From Bacillota bacterium (lineage in GTDB: Bacteria; Bacillota; Limnochordia; Darwinibacteriales; Darwinibacteriaceae): a stretch of DNA of 7,465 bases. Below are positions 1 through 6,477 of this stretch, piece after piece. The position numbers were made by a program, and so were the translations under genes. The DNA lies in assembly GCA_012799535.1 (NCBI GenBank), contig JAAZLB010000076.1, positions 1-7,465 on the forward strand, in the 5' to 3' direction. Numbering within the stretch: position 1 is the first letter of the stretch; the number at the start of each line of letters is the position of its first letter. The notes beneath the pieces were generated by a model. It did not search any database, was not told the origin of the DNA, and worked only from the letters and a program-made list of their open reading frames with translations.

Positions 1-526
1 CAGCAAAATTATCTGCTAAGGTCAAGGTCACCCTTAGACCCGAACCTCCGATGGCCCAAATCATGGTAGGGTTTTTAAAGGGAGCGAGTAGCCAAAAGAT
101 ACACATCCCCGCTACCACCGAAAACCCCACATAGGTTCCGACCATCATCTCTTGTCCCACTACTCGGTTTAACAAGAGAGAATAGAGATAACCAGCGATA
201 ATAGCTAAGGGAATCGCAAGTAGAAGTGCAGCTAAGAAGCCTCCAAAACCCACTAGAGAATACTCCATGGCCACTAGAATTCCTACAATCCCACAGATTA
301 CTCCAACTGGGAGGCCAAAGTTCAAACCTACACCAGCTTGGATCGTGGGCACCATGGCCAAAACAAAGATTCCATTCATACCCACCCTCACTAGAGCGTC
401 ACTCAAAAGATCTGCTACGCTCAACTCCGTCCCTAGAGCCAGTAAAATCACGGCGAACAAAAATAGGGTAATAATGAGCCGAGGGAGGCCAATGGCGTGA
501 TATACTTTGTTGAACCGTTCTTTCAT
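1..526 (-). CDS. ABC importer permease, RbsC-like (BPD_transp_2 family), C-terminus outside window
   Basis: This is the membrane subunit of a sugar- or nucleoside-type ABC importer; only the first 175 residues are in the window. I translated it directly: it opens MKERFNKVYHAIG, a basic cytoplasmic tail, followed by several strongly hydrophobic segments (roughly residues 15-36, 49-57, 73-87, 95-117 and 137-150). GVGLNFGLPVGVICG (about 64-78) resembles the conserved glycine-rich 'N-L-S/G' motif of the RbsC/BPD_transp_2 family. The loop NRVVGQEMMVGTY (about 122-134) also fits that family. The start is an ATG whose bases overlap the stop of the upstream ATPase gene as ATGA, with GGAGGT at 536-541, 9 nt before the ATG. 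That arrangement indicates translational coupling and a matched ATPase-permease pair. Such operons often hold a second permease further on, which cannot be seen here. The family is fairly sure; the substrate is unknown. Confidence 0.88.
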   Translation of the reverse strand, partial: MKERFNKVYHAIGLPRLIITLFLFAVILLALGTELSVADLLSDALVRVGMNGIFVLAMVPTIQAGVGLNFGLPVGVICGIVGILVAMEYSLVGFGGFLAALLLAIPLAIIAGYLYSLLLNRVVGQEMMVGTYVGFSVVAGMCIFWLLAPFKNPTMIWAIGGSGLRVTLTLADNFA

Positions 527-2118
527 TGCACTCCCACCTCCTCGGGGGATTTTCCTGCCATCAATAAACCATAGGACACATCAGGTGCGTCCGGGGCCAA
601 GATCCCAGCTAGTTTTCCTTCATAAATAATGGCGATACGATCACTAATGCTCCTTAGTTCTGCCAATTCACTAGAGGTGATAATAATGGTCACTCCGAAG
701 CGTCGATTTAACTCTGTAATTAGTTCTAAAACCCTAGTCTTAGCACCAATGTCAATACCTCTCGTAGGCTCCGAAACAAAAAGCAATTTTGGCTCTTGAG
801 TAAAAGCCCTAGCCAAACAAACCTTTTGTTGGTTACCGCCACTTAACCGCCGGACAATTTGTTCAGGACCAGTGCAGCGAATATCAAACTGCTCAATAGA
901 AGTACGGGCATGTTCATCAATGCCCTTTTTATCCTTTAATTTGAAGGGACCAGGTTTCAAGAACTTACCTTGGGTTTGCATACTAGTTAGGGCAATATTA
1001 TTAGCAATACTGTCCTCCAAAACTAAACCAACCCCTCTTCTGTCTTCAGAAACAAAGGCTAGGCCTAAATCTAGAGCTGCCTTAGGATTGTTTAAAGGCA
1101 CGTCCACCAAGTTAAAACGGACTTCACCCTTACTTGGATACAAGCCCATAATTCCGTTAGCTAAAGCGATCTTACCATGCCCAGCCAAGCCACCAATACC
1201 TAAGATTTCACCTTCAAAGACATCTAAATCTACACCCCTGAGGCGCTCCCCAGGCATATTCACCTTCAGATCTTGGATCTCTAAGATCTTCTTTTGACGC
1301 CCTGTATCCTTACTTGTGGCACCAATTCGCCCAGAGGTTTGCACCTTGCGACCCACCATGAGTTCTGCAATTTGGGCAATGGTGAAAGCTTGACGGGGTC
1401 CAGATTTAACTAATTCCCCATCCTTTAAAATGGTGATAGTATCAGCCACTGCCATAACCTCATCAAGGCGGTGGGTAATAAACAAAATACTAATCCCACT
1501 CTTGGCTAAACGCTGCACCACATCTAAAAATTGTTCCGCTTCACTTTCAGTCAAAACCGCGGTTGGTTCATCAAGCACCAGCAACTGTAAATTACCCTTA
1601 TCAATTTCCCGGGCAATTTCTACAAACTGTAAATGCCCAACGGGAAGTCCTGCTACCGGTACCCATTCATCAATGCTCATCCCTAGTTTGTCTAAAGATT
1701 TCCTAGCATCCTTAGACATTTGTCTCCGATCTAGGGTCTCTAATTTTTTGCCAAAGACCTTGCTAACCAAATTAGGCTTGGTCACTTCCCGGTTTAACTT
1801 AATGTTCTCGGTCACAGAAAAACCTGGCAAGAGCATGAATTCTTGGTGCACCATACCAATGCCCGCGGTGATAGCGTCTTTCGGAGAATGAAACTCCTGC
1901 AACTCACCATTGATCACCACTTCCCCTTCGTAACCACCAGTTTGGCTAATCACGGACATTCCAAATAAAATATTCATCAAGGTAGATTTCCCTGCACCGT
2001 TTTCTCCCACCAGGCAATGGATTTCCCCTTGTTGCACCGTTAAGCTTATTTCCTTCAAAACCTGAGTGCCGTAATACGACTTGGAGATGTTCTTCATCTC
2101 CAAAACAGGAACACTCAT
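523..2118 (-). CDS. Sugar/nucleoside-type ABC importer ATPase with two ABC domains (RbsA/YufO-like)
   Basis: This cytoplasmic ATPase of 531 residues, usual length for the family, drives a carbohydrate- or nucleoside-class importer. Domain 1 has Walker A GENGAGKST (38-46), a degenerate signature PVGHLQ (about 159-164), Walker B LLVLDEP (179-185) and switch histidine ITHR (near 216). Domain 2 has an altered Walker A, GLAGHGKIAL (about 310-319), a good signature LSGGNQQ (425-431), and Walker B LLFVSEP (445-451) in which the aspartate is replaced by serine; SSE stands where the switch histidine would be. One composite site (Walker A1 with signature 2) therefore looks intact and the other degenerate, as known for RbsA-type proteins. 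I chose ATG 2118 because GGAGGT lies 7 nt before it; an in-frame GTG at 2127 lies inside that Shine-Dalgarno and cannot use it. Its stop overlaps the permease start, and it follows the binding-protein gene and an internal terminator. Confidence 0.95.
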   Translation of the reverse strand: MSVPVLEMKNISKSYYGTQVLKEISLTVQQGEIHCLVGENGAGKSTLMNILFGMSVISQTGGYEGEVVINGELQEFHSPKDAITAGIGMVHQEFMLLPGFSVTENIKLNREVTKPNLVSKVFGKKLETLDRRQMSKDARKSLDKLGMSIDEWVPVAGLPVGHLQFVEIAREIDKGNLQLLVLDEPTAVLTESEAEQFLDVVQRLAKSGISILFITHRLDEVMAVADTITILKDGELVKSGPRQAFTIAQIAELMVGRKVQTSGRIGATSKDTGRQKKILEIQDLKVNMPGERLRGVDLDVFEGEILGIGGLAGHGKIALANGIMGLYPSKGEVRFNLVDVPLNNPKAALDLGLAFVSEDRRGVGLVLEDSIANNIALTSMQTQGKFLKPGPFKLKDKKGIDEHARTSIEQFDIRCTGPEQIVRRLSGGNQQKVCLARAFTQEPKLLFVSEPTRGIDIGAKTRVLELITELNRRFGVTIIITSSELAELRSISDRIAIIYEGKLAGILAPDAPDVSYGLLMAGKSPEEVGVQ

Positions 2119-2125
2119 CAACTGC

Positions 2126-2131
2126 ACCTCC
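2126..2131 (-). promoter_or_regulatory. Ribosome binding site deciding the ATPase start
   Basis: GGAGGT reads on the minus strand with a 7-nt spacer to ATG 2118. The alternative GTG (2127-2125) overlaps this motif, so the shorter protein is the likely product. Confidence 0.8.
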
Positions 2132-2143
2132 CACTTCCAACAG

Positions 2144-2180
2144 AGGAAAAAGCGGAGGACCTTCTCCTCCGCCTTCCCCT
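2144..2180 (-). terminator. Intrinsic terminator or attenuator between binding-protein and ATPase genes
   Basis: On the minus strand GCGGAGGA (2172-2165), loop GAAGG and TCCTCCGC (2159-2152) form a perfect 8-bp GC-rich stem followed by five T (2151-2147). A purine run before the stem can pair with the T tract and the CCT after it through A-U, G-C and G-U pairs, extending the helix to about 16 bp. There is no T run on the plus side, so it acts leftwards only. It starts 12 nt after the stop of the binding-protein gene and ends 25 nt before the ATPase start. Since the downstream genes clearly belong to the same transporter, partial read-through is the likely mode. Confidence 0.85.
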
Positions 2181-2191
2181 TAAGTCCCTTA

Positions 2192-3292
2192 CTAGAAAAT
2201 AATGGAGTCTGCGATTACGAGATAGAAATTAGAACCTTCAGTATATCTAGCTAAGGAAAGCTTGACGCCAGTCGCTTCATAAACAGCTTGTTCTACAGCA
2301 TCTTGATCAGCAAAATCCAAACCTTCTTGGATATGCTTAATGGCCACTTCTACGCCTGCTTCCACAAAGACCATGTTAATGGGAGCCACCCAAGTTGCGA
2401 GCCGACCAGTACGTCCCTGTTCCGCAACTTTCTCACTAATTTGAGCTAAGAGAAAATCAATATCTCCAGCCTTATCAGCGGGGATCTCAATGCCCAAAGC
2501 ACCAGGATAACCATGGGCTGGGCTGGGGCAGCATTGCTCTGGGAAAATAATCCCTGTATCGAGGGTTGCCTTAATAGCTGGCTCCATCATGGCACAGTTA
2601 GTACCAAAGAAGGCAATATCTGTACCGTGAATTGCCACTTGACGGGGAATGTCTTCTAAGATAAATTGCTGAGTTCCAGGAATACCAGAATCACCCATTG
2701 GGTCGGGAGCGGTAACATCAATAACCTCAATACCGAGTTTTTCCGCTTCTTGCTTCATGTTGTCATAACGAACAGCCAAAAGCTCCATAGACATGTGCCG
2801 GGGGAAAGAATAGTGTAAAATCTTTTTCGCACCCATTTCTGCAGCAATCTGGGCAATGTTATTACCCCGACGGAGTTGGTCTGTTTCCATAGCAAAGTCT
2901 ACAACACCAGCGATCATATCAGGATCTTCGTGAGGTAAACCCATAATCAAGACAATGTCATCACGCATTTCACGGACTAAGTTAAAAGCAGCAGTTGTAC
3001 CAGGTACAGATTGTACTACCACAATGGCTTTTACTTGAGGATCCATGGCAAATTGGACAATTTGACCAATTACAGTTTCTTGCTCCTGCATAAAGTTGTC
3101 TGGATAAGTAACATGGATCACGGAGCCAGGATACTTCGCAGCCATTTTTTCGCCGGCCCGATACTCCTCTTCACCTTGGGATACTGTTCCGGTTACTAAA
3201 CCAATCTTAAAGGGTAGGCTAGCTGCTTCAGTTAGACCAACTGCTCCCAAAAGCAAGACAAGCACCAAAACCAAACTTAGCTTTCTCTTCAC
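2192..3292 (-). CDS. Secreted solute-binding protein of an ABC importer, DUF3798 family
   Basis: This is the probable extracytoplasmic binding protein of the importer encoded next to it; 366 residues, ligand unknown. The N-terminus is a clear signal peptide: KRK, then a hydrophobic core LVLVLVLLLGAVG, then LTEAA with probable signal peptidase I cleavage near residue 23. No cysteine follows the core, so it should not be a lipoprotein. The mature part has the alternating beta-strand/helix look of a type I periplasmic-binding fold (KIGLVTGTVSQGEEEY, KAIVVVQSVPGT, DDIVLIMGLPHEDP, TDIAFFGTNCAMM). FPEQCCPSPAHGYPG (about 251-265), with adjacent cysteines 254-255, recalls the DUF3798 family; I rely on memory of that family. 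I chose GTG 3292 because AGGAG lies 8 nt before it and the signal peptide then starts cleanly; an ATG at 3328 would add 12 charged or polar residues without a ribosome site. An operator-like palindrome lies upstream and a terminator downstream. I found no convincing sigma-A promoter in 3293-3438. Confidence 0.85.
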   Translation of the reverse strand: MKRKLSLVLVLVLLLGAVGLTEAASLPFKIGLVTGTVSQGEEEYRAGEKMAAKYPGSVIHVTYPDNFMQEQETVIGQIVQFAMDPQVKAIVVVQSVPGTTAAFNLVREMRDDIVLIMGLPHEDPDMIAGVVDFAMETDQLRRGNNIAQIAAEMGAKKILHYSFPRHMSMELLAVRYDNMKQEAEKLGIEVIDVTAPDPMGDSGIPGTQQFILEDIPRQVAIHGTDIAFFGTNCAMMEPAIKATLDTGIIFPEQCCPSPAHGYPGALGIEIPADKAGDIDFLLAQISEKVAEQGRTGRLATWVAPINMVFVEAGVEVAIKHIQEGLDFADQDAVEQAVYEATGVKLSLARYTEGSNFYLVIADSIIF

Positions 3293-3314
3293 ATTTTCCT
3301 CTCCTTTTCTCAAA

Positions 3315-3343
3315 TGGTTGAAACACAAGCTTGTTAGTAACCA
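3315..3343. repeat. Operator-like palindrome upstream of the binding-protein gene
   Basis: A perfect 10-bp palindrome ACAAGCTTGT (3325-3334) is flanked by a second pair of arms, TGGTT (3315-3319) and AACCA (3339-3343), offset by only half a base from the same centre. It sits 23 nt upstream of GTG 3292, beyond the Shine-Dalgarno, and just downstream of AT-rich sequence holding weak -10-like hexamers (TAGAAT, 3347-3352; AATAAT, 3344-3349). This is where a repressor of the importer operon could bind. No regulator gene is visible, so function is inferred. Confidence 0.4.
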
Positions 3344-3438
3344 ATTATTCTACGATTTACGCACAATTCCTCTATTTATTTAGTGAAAAAATCTAGAAAA
3401 TATGGACGAGTTTATGAAAAACCATCGTGCAGGGAAAG

Positions 3439-3466
3439 AAAAAATCCGCTGGATTATTCCAGCGGA
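3439..3466 (-). terminator. Intrinsic terminator after the ABC exporter gene
   Basis: On the minus strand TCCGCTGG (3466-3459), loop AATAAT and CCAGCGGA (3452-3445) form a perfect 8-bp stem followed by six T (3444-3439). It begins 14 nt after the exporter stop codon and closes the PHP-rtcB-exporter unit, separating it from the importer operon. There is no T run on the opposite side, so it is unidirectional. Confidence 0.92.
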
Positions 3467-3480
3467 CAGTCCACTCTTTA

Positions 3481-5208
3481 TTAACCAACATGATCCATTT
3501 GCCCGTAGTGGAAACCGGCGTAAATACCACCTTTTTTCAACAATTCCTCATGGGTGCCTTTTTCTTGAATCTGACCTTCTGTGAGTACCACGATTTGGTC
3601 TGCATGCCTAATTGTAGAAAGGCGATGGGCAATAATTAAGGTGGTACGATCCTTAGAAAGCTCAAAAAGGGCTTCTTGAATTTCCTGTTCTGTGGTGGTA
3701 TCTAAGGCAGAGGTAGCCTCATCCAAAATTAAGATTGGCGGGTTTTTCAAAAACACCCTAGCAATAGAGATCCGTTGCTTTTGACCACCTGAAAGTTTGA
3801 TCCCCCGCTCACCTACATAGGTGTCATACCCATCGGGTAAAGAGAGGACAAACTCATGGATTTGAGCCTTCATCGCCGCCTCAATCATCTCCTCTTCGGA
3901 AGCCTCAGGATAACCATAGAGAATGTTTTCCCGAATAGTACCAGTGAACAAAAAGACATCCTGTTGTACTAAACCAATTTGCAGGCGTAAAGAACTTAAG
4001 GTCACATCCCGCACATCATGACCATCAATGGAAATTCTACCATCTGTAACATCATAAAATCGGGGAATGAGGTGGCACAAGGTAGTCTTGCCTCCACCAC
4101 TTGGCCCCACAAAGGCGGTGGTAGTACCTGCAGGAATGGTCAAAGAAACATTTTGCAACACTTCCGCAGTCTCATTGTAACGAAAAGAGACATCTTCTAA
4201 AACAATATCACCCTTAATCGGGGGTAACTCCACTGCACCTTCTAGATCTTTCACACTAGGCTCCACTTCCATTAATTCTACAAAGCGGTTAAAGCCGGTC
4301 ATACCCTGTTGATACTGTTGAGTGAAGGAAATCAGGCGCCGAATAGGTTGTAAAAAGTACCCAATAAACATGAGATAGGCAGTAAGATCCGCTAAATCAA
4401 TTTCACCTAGATACATAAACCAAGCACCGGCACATAAGACTGCCACATTTAAAAGGTTTGTGAGAAAACTCAGCCCCGATGAATAAGTGGCCATGGCTTT
4501 AAAGGCCCGGTAACGGGATTCTTTAAAGGCTGTATTAGCATTGTCAAAACGACGTTCTTCGTAGGCTTCGTTCACGAAGCTTTGGGCCACCCTAATTCCA
4601 GAAAGACTGTTTTCTAAATCCGCATTCACATCCGCTATTTTCCGTCGTTCTTGGGTAAATGCCACTTGCATGGCAGTTCTTCTGGTATAAGCGTACCAAA
4701 TGATGATGGGAATAAATAAAAAGGTGATCAGGGTAAGCTTCACGTTAATGGTCAATAAATAAACAAACGAGCCAACTAACATCAGACTGGCAATGAAAAT
4801 ATCTTCTGGTCCATGGTGAGCCAGTTCGGAAATATCCCGTAAATCGTTGACGATCCGACTCATTAGGTGGCCCACCTTTGTGTCATCAAAAAAACGAAAA
4901 TCTAAGGTTTGCAGGTGAGTAAAGAGATCCTTACGCATCTGATACTCCATATTGACGCCCACTACGTGGCCGTAATAGTCCACGAAATACTGGCAAAAGA
5001 GGCGGAAAATATAAAGTAGTATCATCACGCCAGTCCAGATCATCACCGCCCGCATGTTCTTGTTGGGAATGTAGTCCTTCATGAACAAACGGGTAATTAT
5101 GGGGAAGAGTAAATCCAAAAGCGCAATCAAACTGGCGGCCAGCATATCTAAGAAAAACAGCTTCCGCTCAGGCTTATAGTAAGAGATAAAACGTCTTAAA
5201 TTACCCAT
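3481..5208 (-). CDS. ABC exporter half-transporter (fused ABC membrane domain and ATPase)
   Basis: A type IV (B-family) exporter half-molecule of about 575 residues, normal for bacterial homodimeric exporters of the MsbA/Sav1866/YknU type; exported substrate unknown. The N-terminal half is an ABC transmembrane domain with six hydrophobic segments (about 19-41, 53-77, 136-156, 158-176, 249-266, 272-290), joined by long intracellular loops. The C-terminal ATPase has Walker A GPSGGGKTT (368-376), Q-loop LVQQDVFLF (413-421), signature LSGGQKQR (472-479), Walker B ILILDEATSALD (492-503) and switch histidine IIAHRLSTI (525-533). All catalytic motifs are intact. The start is uncertain: ATG 5226 has its Shine-Dalgarno (AAGAAGG) touching the codon with no spacer, while ATG 5208 has GAGG 12 nt before it, so I prefer 5208, giving MGNLRRFISYYKPE. 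It follows rtcB by 13-31 nt and is probably cotranscribed. Whether it serves the RNA-repair genes or is merely carried along is unknown. Confidence 0.93.
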   Translation of the reverse strand: MGNLRRFISYYKPERKLFFLDMLAASLIALLDLLFPIITRLFMKDYIPNKNMRAVMIWTGVMILLYIFRLFCQYFVDYYGHVVGVNMEYQMRKDLFTHLQTLDFRFFDDTKVGHLMSRIVNDLRDISELAHHGPEDIFIASLMLVGSFVYLLTINVKLTLITFLFIPIIIWYAYTRRTAMQVAFTQERRKIADVNADLENSLSGIRVAQSFVNEAYEERRFDNANTAFKESRYRAFKAMATYSSGLSFLTNLLNVAVLCAGAWFMYLGEIDLADLTAYLMFIGYFLQPIRRLISFTQQYQQGMTGFNRFVELMEVEPSVKDLEGAVELPPIKGDIVLEDVSFRYNETAEVLQNVSLTIPAGTTTAFVGPSGGGKTTLCHLIPRFYDVTDGRISIDGHDVRDVTLSSLRLQIGLVQQDVFLFTGTIRENILYGYPEASEEEMIEAAMKAQIHEFVLSLPDGYDTYVGERGIKLSGGQKQRISIARVFLKNPPILILDEATSALDTTTEQEIQEALFELSKDRTTLIIAHRLSTIRHADQIVVLTEGQIQEKGTHEELLKKGGIYAGFHYGQMDHVG

Positions 5209-5239
5209 ATGGTTTTTCGTCCTCATCCTTCTTCAATTT

Positions 5240-6475
5240 TTAGCCTTTTATCACAGCTACCGTAAGTAGTTTCAAAACTGGTCGCACTAAATCCTCCTGG
5301 TATTCCATCACTTCTTCAATATCTTTATAGGCCTTATAATACTCTTCGGCAGTATCTCCCCGCCGTTTTTTTCCTAAAACAATATCTTTGGCTTCGAAAT
5401 CTGCTAGAACTTCTGCCAAGCTAAATTGGCGAGTGGCTTCTTTACGCCCCATCACCCGTCCCGCACCATGACTGGCAGAATAAAAAGAATCAGGATTGCC
5501 CAAACCTTCTACAATATAGGAATAGGAACCCATGGCTCCAGGAATGATGGCTAATTCACCTTTAGTGGCTCGAATCGCCCCTTTACGGTGAACCCAAACC
5601 TTTTTTCCAAAGTGTTTTTCTAAGGCGGCATAATTATGGTGGGCGTTCACTTCCATTAAGACTTCAATGTCCTTAATTCCAGCAAAACGTTCTAGCCCAC
5701 TAAAGACAGAAGTCTGCACCCGCTCCATGATCAATCTGCGATTTTCCCGGGCAAAATCGAGGGCAAAGTTCATCCACCCAATATAGCCCTGGGCTTCTTT
5801 GGTATCTAAGGGTAGGTAAGCTAAATCAAACTGGGGTGGCACAGGGGATTGCATTTTACGATTAAGGTCTTTGGCTAAGCGATTAAAATAGTTTGCCACC
5901 TTGTACCCAAAATTGCGGGATCCTGTATGGACCATGATGCCAAGCATACCCTGTTCATCTTCTTGGAGTTCGATGAAGTGATTACCCCCGCCAAGGGTAC
6001 CAATTTGGTGGTAAGCCTCATCTAAAGTAGGCAAATTCTTATTTCCATAATTATACAGCTTTTCCACAGGATACTTGGCTAAAAACTTCGATTTTTGCTT
6101 TTGGCGATGGTGATCAAAGCCTTGGGGCACATCTCGCATTATTTGCCCCACTAAATATTGGGCTAAATTACCATTAGGGGTTTTAGTCTCCCGTAGTAGC
6201 CTAGCCGGAACATTAGTGTGAATAAAGCCCATACCACAGCCAATATCCACTCCTACTGCGTTAGGGACAATCGCATCTGTGCTTGCTAATACCCCTCCAA
6301 TAGGCATCCCATAACCGGTGTGGGTATCAGGCATTAAGGCAATATGCTTAAAGGCGAAGGGCAAATTAGAGAGATTGAGGGCTTGCTCTAAACAAGTCTC
6401 ATCTAAATGGTCCTTACTTGGTAGCCACACATAAATGGGCACTAATTGTTCCTGTTCGTTAAAGATAATAAACAT
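5240..6475 (-). CDS. rtcB: RNA-splicing ligase RtcB
   Basis: RtcB is a GTP- and Mn2+-dependent cytoplasmic RNA ligase that joins RNA ending in 2',3'-cyclic phosphate or 3'-phosphate to a 5'-OH end, through a guanylylated histidine. The 411-residue length is close to E. coli RtcB. Visible motifs are HIALMPDTHTGYGMPIGG (44-61), the metal-binding VGVDIGCGMG with D77 and C80, GTLGGGNHFIEL with H166, VHTGSRNFG with H183, NAHHNY (277-282), HRKGAIRA (296-303) and ASHGAGR (334-340), in which H336 matches the guanylylated histidine (H337 in E. coli). No catalytic residue appears lost. The start is fixed by AAAGGAGG, 5 nt before ATG. The upstream PHP gene stops 2 nt before this ATG, so the two are translationally coupled. 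No archease, RtcA or RtcR gene is visible. It may repair tRNA or rRNA after endonuclease damage; its actual substrate is not shown by the sequence. Confidence 0.96.
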   Translation of the reverse strand: MFIIFNEQEQLVPIYVWLPSKDHLDETCLEQALNLSNLPFAFKHIALMPDTHTGYGMPIGGVLASTDAIVPNAVGVDIGCGMGFIHTNVPARLLRETKTPNGNLAQYLVGQIMRDVPQGFDHHRQKQKSKFLAKYPVEKLYNYGNKNLPTLDEAYHQIGTLGGGNHFIELQEDEQGMLGIMVHTGSRNFGYKVANYFNRLAKDLNRKMQSPVPPQFDLAYLPLDTKEAQGYIGWMNFALDFARENRRLIMERVQTSVFSGLERFAGIKDIEVLMEVNAHHNYAALEKHFGKKVWVHRKGAIRATKGELAIIPGAMGSYSYIVEGLGNPDSFYSASHGAGRVMGRKEATRQFSLAEVLADFEAKDIVLGKKRRGDTAEEYYKAYKDIEEVMEYQEDLVRPVLKLLTVAVIKG

Positions 6476-6477
6476 CT

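Noticed and set aside
226..500. Two overlapping plus-strand frames in the first 500 bases
   Set aside because: They are antisense to the permease, which translates into clean transmembrane segments with a good start and ribosome site.
872..1891. Long plus-strand open frames at 872-1297 and 1430-1891
   Set aside because: They lie antisense within the ATPase gene, whose domains are fully recognisable. They have no plausible ribosome sites and a low-complexity Ser/Lys/Pro/Leu composition typical of antisense reading.
1946..2140. Minus-strand frame of 64 codons overlapping the ATPase start
   Set aside because: It overlaps the Walker A region of the ATPase in another frame, resembles no known protein and competes with a well-supported start.
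3293..3438. Sigma-A promoter for the importer operon
   Set aside because: AT-rich -10-like hexamers exist (TAGAAT, AATAAT), but no -35 of reasonable match lies 16-18 nt upstream, so I did not list a promoter.
3402..3639. Plus-strand frames of 60 and 70 codons between the two operons
   Set aside because: They run across the terminator hairpin and into the exporter gene antisense, with no family resemblance.
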